Assembly (NCBI RefSeq): GCF_004769575.1
Contig: NZ_RQGA01000017.1
Coordinates: 104,198-168,197, forward strand
From: Leptospira perdikensis
GTDB lineage: Bacteria; Spirochaetota; Leptospiria; Leptospirales; Leptospiraceae
DNA length: 64,000 nt
Direction of reading: 5' to 3'
How positions within the stretch are numbered: the first letter of the stretch is position 1; each line of letters opens with the position of its first letter. This document shows positions 27,212-36,531 of the stretch, piece after piece. Made by a program: the position numbers and the translations under genes. The notes under the pieces were generated by a model. That model had not been told where the DNA came from. It did no database searches and worked only from the letters and a program-made list of their open reading frames with translations.

Positions 27212-28428
27212 ACGAGAAATACCATTTGAAACCATCCGACTACAGCACCAAGTACTGCACCCACTAAAATTAATAACAATTCATCTTCTTGGAACGCAGA
27301 CCGCAATATAGACTCAAATTCTTTTGGAGCAAGAGCCGACATTCGATCTCCCATCATCATTTCAATCTCTAAAGCCTCACCTAAATATTCTTCTAAGTGA
27401 AACGATTTTTCTACAGCGTTATCGGCCATAGCAACAGCTATCCTTTCCTTTGCCGCATCAAACTCATCTATTTTCCCAGCAGCATAAAGTGCTGGTTTTG
27501 CAAGAAAAGTAATTGTATCTACATGTTGGATCACTTCTTTTCGAATGATATCGAGGATATCTTTGGAAGCCTTTCCGAAAATTAGTTCAGAGAGAATGTT
27601 TTTTGGAGTCAAAATTTTTTCACTCACTAACTTTGCATAAAGTCTGGAGACCTCTGTTTGTCTTTTTAAAAACAAACCTTGGTAAGTAAAGAGTCCTAAA
27701 AACTTTTTGGGAAGTAGGGGACGAAAGATCATTTCTAAAGCGAGGTAGTTCGTAAGATACCCTACGATCACTCCTTGAATGGGAAGGGTCCAAGGTATGG
27801 GAAAATAAATCATAAAAATCATTTGGACAAGACCCAAAAGAAATCCAAAATAAAATCCAGATCGTTCAATGAATCGAAACTCGGGAGCTCCCACCTCTTG
27901 GAAAAGTTCGACTACAAGACTTACATTATTACCTGATAATTTTTTTAAAACCAAAGCCTTTACATCGAACAGAGTATCGATATCTTTCTGAAGTTTTCGA
28001 ATCACCTTCCTGATGGTAACCCCACTTTCTCGTCTGACTTTATGGTATATTTCTTCTCGAACCACTTCAGGGATCATATCCCAAAGTTTCGGATCCAAAC
28101 TATCTGAGAATTCTTTCATCGTATAGCGGATGCTAGGTTCTAGTGCAGGTAAAAATAATAATTCTGCTTTTTTGGGATCTACTTTTAAAAAGACTTCTTT
28201 GATATTGAGAAGGCGCTCCGTGATCACATCTACGGACTTACTTGCCATTTTATGCGCTTTTCTCGGAATGATCCCTTGCCAGCCCAAATAGGGCGGAATT
28301 CCCAGAAATTGGATGGGGTAGAAGGTCATCTTGAGTGCCAACCAGTTGGTCACCCAACCCACAAATCCGTAAGTAAACGGAATCATCAGGAGTTTCCATT
28401 GTTCTGGTGTGATCCAATTCTCCCACAT
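27208..28428 (-). CDS. DUF445 membrane protein
   Basis: A 406-residue protein with membrane segments at both ends and near the middle (about residues 10-35, 195-235 and 385-405). The repeated motif GFVGWVTNWLALKMTFYPIQFLG and VGYLTNYLALEMIFRPLLPK is diagnostic of DUF445, in which each copy marks one of two homologous halves; PRKAHKMA follows the first. Function unknown. It precedes the epimerase gene with an ATGA overlap, so a link to envelope sugars or lipids is possible but only inferred. Confidence 0.85.
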   Translation of the reverse strand: MWENWITPEQWKLLMIPFTYGFVGWVTNWLALKMTFYPIQFLGIPPYLGWQGIIPRKAHKMASKSVDVITERLLNIKEVFLKVDPKKAELLFLPALEPSIRYTMKEFSDSLDPKLWDMIPEVVREEIYHKVRRESGVTIRKVIRKLQKDIDTLFDVKALVLKKLSGNNVSLVVELFQEVGAPEFRFIERSGFYFGFLLGLVQMIFMIYFPIPWTLPIQGVIVGYLTNYLALEMIFRPLLPKKFLGLFTYQGLFLKRQTEVSRLYAKLVSEKILTPKNILSELIFGKASKDILDIIRKEVIQHVDTITFLAKPALYAAGKIDEFDAAKERIAVAMADNAVEKSFHLEEYLGEALEIEMMMGDRMSALAPKEFESILRSAFQEDELLLILVGAVLGAVVGWFQMVFLV

Positions 28429-28548
28429 ATTCCGCTATGAGTAGGCTAAAAAACTAGGGACAAGGGCAATCGAAATTCCTACCTTCGGTGATTTTTCCCT
28501 CAATTGGGTTACTTTTCTATTTTTTTTGCCGATACCCCTAAAAAAGGT

Positions 28549-28617
28549 TTGATTTGTGTACGGAAACAGACTACAAATGGTACACTTCGGTGGTTCTTAG
28601 GTATTTCCCGAAGTGTA
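28549..28617 (+). promoter_or_regulatory. Predicted promoter and palindrome of the large lipoprotein gene
   Basis: TTGATT (28549-28554) and TACAAA (28572-28577) are separated by 17 bases and form a plausible sigma-70-type promoter. Just downstream is a perfect 10-bp inverted repeat, TACACTTCGG (28581-28590) and CCGAAGTGTA (28608-28617), placed at the likely transcription start, where an operator or a 5' stabilising hairpin would lie. Confidence 0.5.
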
Positions 28618-28670
28618 TTGGAAAATCTGTGGTTTTGCCACAAAGCGAATTTTGATTAGAGGGTAAGTCT

Positions 28671-31600
28671 ATGCGCGTTCGAGGAATTTTAACAATTCTC
28701 GTTCTCATATCTTTGGCAGTGGTGGGTTGTTCCCGCAAAAAGAAATCAATGCCGTTTTGGTTCTTATTAGGAACCGGTGGTGCTGTATCAGATGCAAGAG
28801 ATGGAAGTGTGACTCCTCCAGACTCCAATGGAGTCCCTCTCCCACCTCCAGGTGATTCCGTCGGTGTTACCGATCCGGATGAGGTGCCTGGTAACAATTC
28901 CGAACAAGAAGTTCCTAATCATGGATCGGCTCGTGTGATTGGAACCATTGTTCCCGTAGTTGCAGGTGTTCCTGCCAATGTAGTTTGTGGAAACCCTGGT
29001 GCTCCCCAAGCTCCTGGATGTATCGACCTTACTTTAATCTCTGTTAGAATAGAAGTTGCTAATGGTGAAAACAACACTCTCGTTGCTTCAACCAATGCAG
29101 AATCCAATGGAAAATTTCAATTTGATTTAACTGATCTTCCCAATAATAACTATCGTGTATTGATTAATACAGGATATGGACTCAACTATACTTACCAAGA
29201 CTTCTCTTTTGTTTTTGATCCCACTCAAAATCCTTATACTCTCGTAAATGTGGGAAATCTTCTCGCGGAACGTTTGTATTACGGGCAAGGACCTGCACAA
29301 TTTACCGGTGTAGTGACAAGTCCTGGGTTTTCTGGCGGTGGAGTCACTGTACCTGCGGGCCCTATTGCTGGGATCACAGTTTCTATTCTTGATGCCAATG
29401 GTAATACCGTTGGAACTGGTGTGACAAATGCCAATGGAACTTACGTTATTTCTATCAATCCACTTCCTAACGGAAATTACACGGTTGTGTATTCTGGTGA
29501 TACCGTAGAAGTATCTGGACAACCTTTTGCAAATATAACAGAATTCATTCATTATACATTCCCTGGAACCAATCCAAATACTGTCGCTCAAGTGGACTTA
29601 GGAGAAACAAGCCTGCCTTGGATGGCTGCAACAGAAAGTGACCTCCATTTAACGGGAAATATTCTGAACGGAGCCCTTCCTTCTGACTCTACTACTGTGT
29701 TCACAATCAAATTAAAGAATGAACAAGGTGCGATTTTACAAACAGTGCAAATCACTGGAAATGGAAGTTTTACCATTGAAGGCAGTTATTTGACCAATGG
29801 TGTTTATTACATAGAAGTATCAAACCCTGTATTTTACACAGTGTCTCAGTCCTTTTTGTTTACTGCTTCTCCTACTGGAGGAACCAAAAATGTAGCCCTT
29901 ACGGATCCCATCTACATCGTTGCAAAACCTTCCCTTGTGACTGGATTTGTAAAAGATTCCAATGGTGACCATGTTGCTGGAACTGTGATCAACGTGAGAC
30001 CATCGGCAAACCAAGCGCCGTCTCGCCTGTTGTATTTGAAAGATGATCCTAAACTTGGGAATGCGGTCAAACTTTGGATTGTGGAAGCACTGAGTGCTGT
30101 CTCGGGAACCAATTGTTCCCTAAATCCAACAGGTTCTATTTGTTCCTGCGCAGTGAATCCAACTGCTTCTTGTTTGGCGGCCGTACAAGGTTCTGGCCCA
30201 TGGGGATACCAAACTTATGGAAACAAACTCTATGAAGTCAATCCAACGACCAAAGAAGTATCTTTCCTTGGAGCGAGTGGGCTTTGGTCTTATTACATTT
30301 CTGCTCCTGGGTTTGAAAACTACTGTGGATCTAACCCTGCACCTTGTTCTTCCAATCCACTCCAAGTGAGTTTGAATGGAAACAATTACAATGCGGGAAC
30401 CATTTCTATGACCTCCATTGCAACTCGTTCCCAAATCCTTGGAACAATTTCTGTTCGTGATACGGCTCCTTCTGCTAACTCTGTTCATACCAGCCAATCG
30501 GGACTTTTTGTGGTTTTGCTTGGAAACACTGCTGCAGATGGATCCAGCCTCGCTCACATTACAACTACTTCAGCAGGACAATTTAGTTTTGGTGGTAGTT
30601 CCTATGTGGTGACTTTGCCAACCATCCTTCCTGTTCCTTTTACGAATGATGAAGCCGGTCGCGTTGGTTATGCTTTATACCAATTGGGAACAGGATCTGC
30701 CGCGACTCTCGCGCAATCACCTAACATTGCTAGAGTTAATGACAGCAATGCATCTATTGATGTGATTAATGGTAATGAATACAACTTCCGTCAAAGTTCT
30801 TACCAACTCATCGTTGTGGATCGAGTGGCTCCGTCCTACCAATTGAGTTACTTATCTTCTACAAGTTTGCGAGTAGACACATCTACTGTTGCATCAAACC
30901 AATATGCTTCGTCTCCTGTTGTATTCAATCTGAACGGAACCGTGATGCATAGTCCAAGAGCCACTGTCACTGGTGTGGTGACAGATGCTGTATCCACTCA
31001 AAATGTAAGCGGTGCTACCGTGACTCTCGGTCGTTTGGTCGGTGGTAATTTTACCGCTGATGTTCATAGAGACTGTTCTGGTGGATTTGATTCTCCGAAT
31101 TGTTCGGTTTCTGCTACAAGAACTTCAGGTTCCGACCAAATTGTTGGATCCGTATCTTCGCAATCAAACGGTAGTTATAGTTTCCCATTCCTTTCACCAG
31201 GTTCTTACCAACTCCGTGTGGAAAAAAATGGAATCACCACTTACTTCCCGGTAGAAGTGGGAACTGGTGGAGGAACAGTCGTTGTGAACACTCCTATCAT
31301 TACCAATGATGGACGTGGTCACTTATCGGGATCTGTTCGAACTCCAGGTGGATTTTCTTTCCTTGGAACGTATTCTTTGGAGATTGTTGATCCGAATGGA
31401 GGGACTTTACGTCCATCAGCAGGTGTGCAACCTTCTTCCATTGCAACCGGCTCAACGATTTTCTCCAATGCTAGTCAATACACAATTTTTAACATCAACG
31501 CAGGTCGTTGGAAAGTTCGATTTGTCTCGGCAGGTTATGCATCCGTAGAAGGAATTGTGGACATCCAAGCAGATGTTACCACTAACTTTGATATCATTAC

Positions 31601-32402
31601 CTTTGTTCCAGGAAGCCAAACCAGCGGTTCGATTTCAGGACGTGCTCTATCGGCGTTGTATAACACAGGAGTTTGTAACCTAACAGCTCGCATTCGACCT
31701 GGTGTGAATGTAAAATCGGGAGCTTATGCCATCGATGCAAATGGAGTTACGATTGGTTCTGTTAAAACTTCCACTGATGGATCTTATGTGATTCCTTCTG
31801 TGCCACCAGGTAACTATACTTTAGAAGTTTCTGGTTCTGGAAAACGAGGGGATTGTACTTCGGTTTCGGAAAACTATTCCACTACTTACAGAACAGTAGT
31901 TTCTGCAGGTTCGGAAACACCGGCAAACCAAAACATACTTGTGACTCCAATCCTTCCTGATAACGAAATGCGAGTGGTCCTTTCTTGGGGTGCGAAACCT
32001 CGTGACTTGGATTCGCACTTACAATACGGAAATTCAGCTAACAATCGCATCGTTTGGAATAACAAAACTCCTCTCGGTGCAGGTAACGGAAGTTTGGATT
32101 ATGATATCACAACCGGATATGGGCCTGAGACGATCACACTCCAAGGATCAGTATGGAATCAACCAAATCGTTACTACAGTATCTACAATTGGTCGGGAGA
32201 AGCTCTTATGGGAATCTCTGGCGCCAATGTTCGGGTTTTTAAAGGAAGTGTGGGAGAAGTAAGAAACTATTCCATTGCACCAAACCATTCCAATCGTTGG
32301 TGGAAAATCTTCTGTATCGCACAAGACAAAACCATCTCCGATGTGGGAACTACAGGTTGTAGTGCTTCCAACTTTATTGAAAGATCCATGTATTCCAACT
32401 AG
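28671..32402 (+). CDS. Large lipoprotein with repeated carboxypeptidase-regulatory-like domains
   Basis: A 1243-residue surface-type protein. A signal peptide ends in the lipobox VVGC (Cys20), followed by a basic-to-polar linker with Pro and Gly. The body contains about eight beta-sandwich repeats of the CarboxypepD_reg type, marked by recurring segments such as GVTNANGTYVISINPLPNGNY, SQSNGSYSFPFLSPGSYQL and TSTDGSYVIPSVPPGNYTL. The last 140 residues contain the VVLSWGAKPRDLDSHL motif of YfaP/DUF2135-like domains, ending in a Cys-containing segment. The ribosome binding site GAGGGTAAG precedes the ATG. Probably anchored in the outer membrane and exposed; the binding partner is unknown. Confidence 0.85.
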   Translation: MRVRGILTILVLISLAVVGCSRKKKSMPFWFLLGTGGAVSDARDGSVTPPDSNGVPLPPPGDSVGVTDPDEVPGNNSEQEVPNHGSARVIGTIVPVVAGVPANVVCGNPGAPQAPGCIDLTLISVRIEVANGENNTLVASTNAESNGKFQFDLTDLPNNNYRVLINTGYGLNYTYQDFSFVFDPTQNPYTLVNVGNLLAERLYYGQGPAQFTGVVTSPGFSGGGVTVPAGPIAGITVSILDANGNTVGTGVTNANGTYVISINPLPNGNYTVVYSGDTVEVSGQPFANITEFIHYTFPGTNPNTVAQVDLGETSLPWMAATESDLHLTGNILNGALPSDSTTVFTIKLKNEQGAILQTVQITGNGSFTIEGSYLTNGVYYIEVSNPVFYTVSQSFLFTASPTGGTKNVALTDPIYIVAKPSLVTGFVKDSNGDHVAGTVINVRPSANQAPSRLLYLKDDPKLGNAVKLWIVEALSAVSGTNCSLNPTGSICSCAVNPTASCLAAVQGSGPWGYQTYGNKLYEVNPTTKEVSFLGASGLWSYYISAPGFENYCGSNPAPCSSNPLQVSLNGNNYNAGTISMTSIATRSQILGTISVRDTAPSANSVHTSQSGLFVVLLGNTAADGSSLAHITTTSAGQFSFGGSSYVVTLPTILPVPFTNDEAGRVGYALYQLGTGSAATLAQSPNIARVNDSNASIDVINGNEYNFRQSSYQLIVVDRVAPSYQLSYLSSTSLRVDTSTVASNQYASSPVVFNLNGTVMHSPRATVTGVVTDAVSTQNVSGATVTLGRLVGGNFTADVHRDCSGGFDSPNCSVSATRTSGSDQIVGSVSSQSNGSYSFPFLSPGSYQLRVEKNGITTYFPVEVGTGGGTVVVNTPIITNDGRGHLSGSVRTPGGFSFLGTYSLEIVDPNGGTLRPSAGVQPSSIATGSTIFSNASQYTIFNINAGRWKVRFVSAGYASVEGIVDIQADVTTNFDIITFVPGSQTSGSISGRALSALYNTGVCNLTARIRPGVNVKSGAYAIDANGVTIGSVKTSTDGSYVIPSVPPGNYTLEVSGSGKRGDCTSVSENYSTTYRTVVSAGSETPANQNILVTPILPDNEMRVVLSWGAKPRDLDSHLQYGNSANNRIVWNNKTPLGAGNGSLDYDITTGYGPETITLQGSVWNQPNRYYSIYNWSGEALMGISGANVRVFKGSVGEVRNYSIAPNHSNRWWKIFCIAQDKTISDVGTTGCSASNFIERSMYSN

Positions 32403-32438
32403 TTGGTAGTTCCCTACTACTAATCACGAATACGAATC

Positions 32439-32476
32439 GTTCTAAACTGTATACAATCTACGATACAGTTTAGAAC
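32439..32476. terminator. Strong hairpin after the large lipoprotein gene
   Basis: A perfect 14-bp stem, GTTCTAAACTGTAT (32439-32452) with ATACAGTTTAGAAC (32463-32476) and a 10-base loop, 37 bases after the stop codon. There is no T tract on either side, so it may stabilise 3' ends or work as a bidirectional terminator between convergent genes. Confidence 0.5.
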
Positions 32477-32542
32477 ATAGGACTCACAAAATCCATTTAA
32501 GAACTGATGGTTCTTCCCATCAAAGGCAGATTGGTTTAGGGA

Positions 32543-33325
32543 TTAGGAAAGGATAGTAACGGAATACTGTCCTTTTTTTTCACTTACTAACAAATTCAAA
32601 TCGTAAAGATCCGAAAGATTTTTATCTGTCAATACTTCTGACTTTTTCCCAAAACTAATCACCTTACCTTCTTTTAATAAAAGAATTTTAGAAAAATCTT
32701 CCGGGATTTCTTCGATCCTATGAGTGATGAGAATTCTTGTGAGTTTGGGATTGTTATCTTTTAATTGGGATAATGATTTTCCAAAATCGGTTCTAGCAGT
32801 GATGTCTAAAGTAGCAGTTGGTTCATCTAAAACTAAGATTTCTTTTCCTGTCCCAAAGGCTCGTAAAAGTAAAACCTTCATTTTTTCCCCAGACGAAAGT
32901 GTGGAATATGTTTGGTCTTTTTTGTGGATTAGGTTTATGGAACGTAACAGTGATTCTGCGGTTTTTTCTTGTACTTCTGTTGGGTCTTTATAAAGTCCCA
33001 GGGTTCCGATCACACCAGTGAGTACCATTTCAAATGTGGTGAGTCTTTGTAATAAGGTTTCTTGGTGGCCGGGTTGTACCATTCCAATTCGGTTTTGTAA
33101 GGGTGCCATTGGAGTTTCACCATAAGTTTCCCCAAATGCCGAAATGGAACCAGTGGTGGGCCATGAATAACCAAAGAGTAGATTGATGAGAGTTGTTTTT
33201 CCGGCTCCGTTTCTTCCAATGATGGCAAGAGAGTCACCTTGATTCAGTGAAAAATTAACATTGTCTAAAATTTTTTTATCTGTTCTAACAAAGGAAACAG
33301 ATTCAAAACGGATCACTTCACTCAT
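32543..33325 (-). CDS. ABC transporter ATP-binding protein
   Basis: A 260-residue ATPase: Walker A GRNGAGKTT (residues 37-45), signature LSSGE, Walker B ILVLDEPTATLD and the H-loop ILITHRIEEIP. No membrane-spanning domain is fused or adjacent, which is typical of ATPases in molybdate/iron-like or non-transport branches. The start codon overlaps the upstream HDOD gene by 8 bases, so the two are translated together. The missing permease may lie elsewhere. Confidence 0.88.
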   Translation of the reverse strand: MSEVIRFESVSFVRTDKKILDNVNFSLNQGDSLAIIGRNGAGKTTLINLLFGYSWPTTGSISAFGETYGETPMAPLQNRIGMVQPGHQETLLQRLTTFEMVLTGVIGTLGLYKDPTEVQEKTAESLLRSINLIHKKDQTYSTLSSGEKMKVLLLRAFGTGKEILVLDEPTATLDITARTDFGKSLSQLKDNNPKLTRILITHRIEEIPEDFSKILLLKEGKVISFGKKSEVLTDKNLSDLYDLNLLVSEKKGQYSVTILS

Positions 33326-34811
33326 TCGATTTTTTAAATAATAGTTCGATTTTGTTCACTGCAGCAGAGAACACATCGATATTATCTAAATTAAATTTTG
33401 CGAGTAGGATTTTGTCAATCGCATAGAATCCCTTTTTTTGTTCATGATAATCGGCCATCATATTCGCCATATATATCACTTCCACAAGGTCACGTAATTC
33501 TTGAGGTGCTAAGAATGGTTTATGGTGGTATTCAATAGCCACACGTAAGTCTAAAGGAAATTCCCATTTTTCAGCAAGTAGGGCTCCAAGTTGCGGATGG
33601 CTGAGTCCAATTGCCATTTCTTCCAACAGGGTTGAGTTGCCCGAATCGACTCCTCTTTGGTAGGTTTCGATTTTTTTGAAAAAACCTCGATCCACAGATA
33701 GTAAAAGGAATTTTCCAATGTCGTGTAACAGGGCACTGACGGCGATGATATCGGCAATTTTATTGGTGTGATTGTTTTCTGTAGCCAGATAACGTGCGTA
33801 ATAACTGCAACGGCTGGAATGATCCCAAACATCCATCATTTTGCCGTATTGGCCATCCATAATCTTACGAACACCAGATACATAGAGTAGATTTCTTAGA
33901 TTTTTTAATCCTACAACTTTCACCGCCTGTAAGATGGAACTTACCTGGCTTCTGTTAGCAAAAAAAGCTGAATTGGAAAGTTTCAAAAGATCCGCAGAAA
34001 GAGCAGGGTTCTTTTCGATTTCTTGCGAAATCATATGTAAATCAGAATCAGGATTGTTACAAAGTTGGATGATTTTTGTAAGGGAATGAGGGAGTGGCGG
34101 AAGGCCATCAATTTCGTTTAGAAGTTTTGTTTTTAAGTCTGTTTGGATTTCTACAGGAGTAGTAACTTCTGGTACAGATAGTGTAGCGCGCGTTATCTTT
34201 TCATTTGTAAATATTTTGAATTTTTCAGATCCAATTCCAGAATTCTTTAAGAGGAGTTGAATGAGTACTAACCCTAAACCAGCAGATTCTGTACTGTCCG
34301 AAACATCCGTAAAAGCGTCTGATAGGTCATTGTAGTTCTTCGCAACTTCGATTCTTCGATTAATCCTTGCTAGTTCTTCTTTGGTAATGGGTGCGTTGTT
34401 TTCGACTGCAAAATGGATGGATTTTCCTTCGACTTTCATTAGGAGACTAATGTAGTAATTTCCACCGTCTAACCTCTCCAATTGTTCATTCCATTTCATG
34501 ATGATATTTTCTTGGAATCGGGACATTCCCTTTGCATAATCACCAGCGTTTTGGATGTCTAAATTTTCACGGGTAAAATAATCGCGTTTTGCATTTGCCT
34601 TATTGGCATTCATCAGGAGTTCTTTTAGAACAGTGAAGATGACTTCGACTAAATAGAGTTTATCCATATACCCCATTACATGGACAAGTAATGCGTATAT
34701 CTCCTGATTTTGTTCTTCTGTAACGAAGTAAAAGTTGATTCTGGATTCTTTTGCAGTCTCTAATTGAGAGATAATATCTTGAAAATTCACAAACGCTTTT
34801 TCCCGTAACAC
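33318..34811 (-). CDS. GHKL-like ATPase fold fused to an HDOD domain
   Basis: A 497-residue cytoplasmic protein. Residues 50-215 resemble the Bergerat (HATPase) fold: N-box ELLMNANKANAK (64-75), FAVENNAP (135-141) and G-box SAGLGLVLIQLLLK (176-189). Residues 235-450 form an HDOD domain with LPPLPHSLTKIIQL and the retained HD pair in LLHDIGK (361-367), which many HDOD proteins lack. I infer a signalling protein linking a regulatory-kinase-like domain to an HD-type phosphohydrolase fold; there is no dimerisation His domain. It is coupled to the ABC ATPase gene. Confidence 0.8.
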   Translation of the reverse strand: MLREKAFVNFQDIISQLETAKESRINFYFVTEEQNQEIYALLVHVMGYMDKLYLVEVIFTVLKELLMNANKANAKRDYFTRENLDIQNAGDYAKGMSRFQENIIMKWNEQLERLDGGNYYISLLMKVEGKSIHFAVENNAPITKEELARINRRIEVAKNYNDLSDAFTDVSDSTESAGLGLVLIQLLLKNSGIGSEKFKIFTNEKITRATLSVPEVTTPVEIQTDLKTKLLNEIDGLPPLPHSLTKIIQLCNNPDSDLHMISQEIEKNPALSADLLKLSNSAFFANRSQVSSILQAVKVVGLKNLRNLLYVSGVRKIMDGQYGKMMDVWDHSSRCSYYARYLATENNHTNKIADIIAVSALLHDIGKFLLLSVDRGFFKKIETYQRGVDSGNSTLLEEMAIGLSHPQLGALLAEKWEFPLDLRVAIEYHHKPFLAPQELRDLVEVIYMANMMADYHEQKKGFYAIDKILLAKFNLDNIDVFSAAVNKIELLFKKSNE

Positions 34812-34918
34812 TCTTATATTTTAATTTCTTTTGGACGCAATAGATATTTTTTTCCCATCCAATTTCTATTTTGTCCCAGGGGACTTGTATAGTGATTACA
34901 ACAGTGGAGGAAATCACT

Positions 34919-35104
34919 ATGGATATGTTAGACCAAATGAATTTGCATTTACTCATGCAAGAGAGATTGGAAAGAATTTTAGAGGATATAGAAAAAAGAC
35001 CTAAGGCAAAATCCAAAAAAACAAAAGGTTTTGATCGAATTCCCGCAAACAAAGAAAAAGCAGAATGGAACCTACAAGAAATACCGGTCCTATTCGGTGC
35101 TTAA
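34919..35104 (+). CDS. Small hypothetical protein, 61 aa
   Basis: Start at ATG 34919, with GGAGG 8 bases before it; the upstream extension of the frame has no ribosome binding site. The protein is helical at first (DQMNLHLLMQERLERILEDIEKR) and then basic (KAKSKKTKGFDR). Its stop codon overlaps the stop of the convergent MptE-like gene on the palindrome TTAA. Unrecognised. Confidence 0.6.
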   Translation: MDMLDQMNLHLLMQERLERILEDIEKRPKAKSKKTKGFDRIPANKEKAEWNLQEIPVLFGA

Positions 35105-36519
35105 CTTAGTGAAAACCGCAACCAAGTGTTGAGAGTTTTCCTATGGATGATGCCGGAATGGTCTTGGTCGGCCCACTTTGCCAATTCCGCTAATGATGGG
35201 GGAAAACCCTGAAATGTTTCTAGGGAATGTTCCTGATCTTTTTTTGATCGGAAACTGATTTCCTTTGTTTCTGAAAGAAATTGAATGCCAGAAAGTGATC
35301 CATTGGGATTCATTTGTTCCCAGGCTTTTTGATTTTTGCCTTTTCTCTCACCAGAATACAAACGTTTGGTGATCAATTCTAAACTTCTAAATCTATTTGT
35401 TTCTGGTAAATAATATCTTTCGTATCCAGTTCCTTTACAATGGGACTTTCCACGTTCTGCTAAGTAACTAACACCGCTTATAAAAAATTCCCTGTTTTCT
35501 ATCGATTCCGTAATGGAAGATACCATCCCGAGTAAATTCAAACTGGGATTGGAATAATGGGGCCATGTTTTTCCCAGACTTTCTGAAAATAAATGTTCTA
35601 TAATTTGGTCCAGAGGATGGCCCGTATTGACTAAAATTTTAGGATTGGTTAGCTCAAAAATATATGCTGCACCGCCTAACCAAGTAATGATGGGTATATG
35701 TTTCGGAAGGTCTAATAAAAAATGATAGGTTGTCCCTCGACCAGAATCAAAGGAAACAATATAATCAGGAATCACCCCGTTTGGTAAGAGGTATCCGAGC
35801 GCTGTGTCACTGGCAAAAATCAGAAAGTGGTCTCTTTCTTTTTGGATTCTCGGAAGGTCCAATTCTAAACCAGGACTTGCACCCACAAACAAAACAGACG
35901 TTTTTTTTCCGGCAAAGGATTGGAACCATTGGAAACTCGTTTTGTTGGAAAAAAGACCGATCCTATTTTTTAAATAATTATGTGTCCATAACTTACTGAA
36001 ATGTTGGATTGTGTTTTGATTGATTTCGTTTATGGATAGTTCTTTCTGAAAGTTTGTTTGGCAGTTTTTCGTGAGGTCCGGAAACATTCTTTCATAACTA
36101 GGAGTGATGTACAAACTCCATTTTGATTGTGAGGATCTGGCATTATGTGGAAGGTTCTTGATTTTGTCTTTTAAATCTGACCAATTAGGACTTTTTCCTG
36201 TAATAAAAAACAAAACTAATCCTTTGGATTTTGCCTCATTTCTTAAGGTTTGAATTTCCGTTTGGAATTCCTCTAATTCATAAATTTCTTTGTGAGCTTC
36301 CCAGAAAACGATCGTTTGGTGTTCGTTTGGTGTTTCTAAATAAGTGCGAATAATGTGTAAAGCGCCAATTCCCAAAACGACAGGAATAGAATCAGTACGA
36401 AAGCCTGTTAGAAACCTCGAAGCCTCCTTTTCAGGGGAGACTCTTGAGTGTAGATAAGATTGGTCGGAATTTTGGAAGTTATAGAGAAGTTTGTTTTGGA
36501 AATGAGGGACTAGAGGAAT
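35101..36519 (-). CDS. MptE-like/DUF115 family protein, probable ATT start
   Basis: A protein of the 6-hydroxymethylpterin diphosphokinase MptE-like (DUF115) family, to which motility-associated (Maf) glycosyltransferases also belong; the exact reaction is not assignable. Core motifs are VVLGIGALHII, FVGASPGLELDLPRI, FASDTALGYLLPNGVIPDYIVSFD and VNTGHPL. In-frame translation continues upstream of TTG 36375 with LHSRVSPEKEASRFL, the conserved family N-terminus, back to a stop at 36532-36534. That stretch has no ATG, GTG or TTG. ATT at 36517-36519, with AGAGG 8 bases before it, is the best start, giving 472 residues. The omega-like gene ends 12 bases upstream. Confidence 0.75.
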   Translation of the reverse strand: MPLVPHFQNKLLYNFQNSDQSYLHSRVSPEKEASRFLTGFRTDSIPVVLGIGALHIIRTYLETPNEHQTIVFWEAHKEIYELEEFQTEIQTLRNEAKSKGLVLFFITGKSPNWSDLKDKIKNLPHNARSSQSKWSLYITPSYERMFPDLTKNCQTNFQKELSINEINQNTIQHFSKLWTHNYLKNRIGLFSNKTSFQWFQSFAGKKTSVLFVGASPGLELDLPRIQKERDHFLIFASDTALGYLLPNGVIPDYIVSFDSGRGTTYHFLLDLPKHIPIITWLGGAAYIFELTNPKILVNTGHPLDQIIEHLFSESLGKTWPHYSNPSLNLLGMVSSITESIENREFFISGVSYLAERGKSHCKGTGYERYYLPETNRFRSLELITKRLYSGERKGKNQKAWEQMNPNGSLSGIQFLSETKEISFRSKKDQEHSLETFQGFPPSLAELAKWADQDHSGIIHRKTLNTWLRFSLS

Positions 36520-36531
36520 GGGAGTAACCTC

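Noticed and set aside
30120..30557. Antisense ORF of 145 codons inside the large lipoprotein
   Set aside because: The product is Arg/Ser/Cys-rich, without recognisable domains, and arises from the codon bias of the sense repeats.
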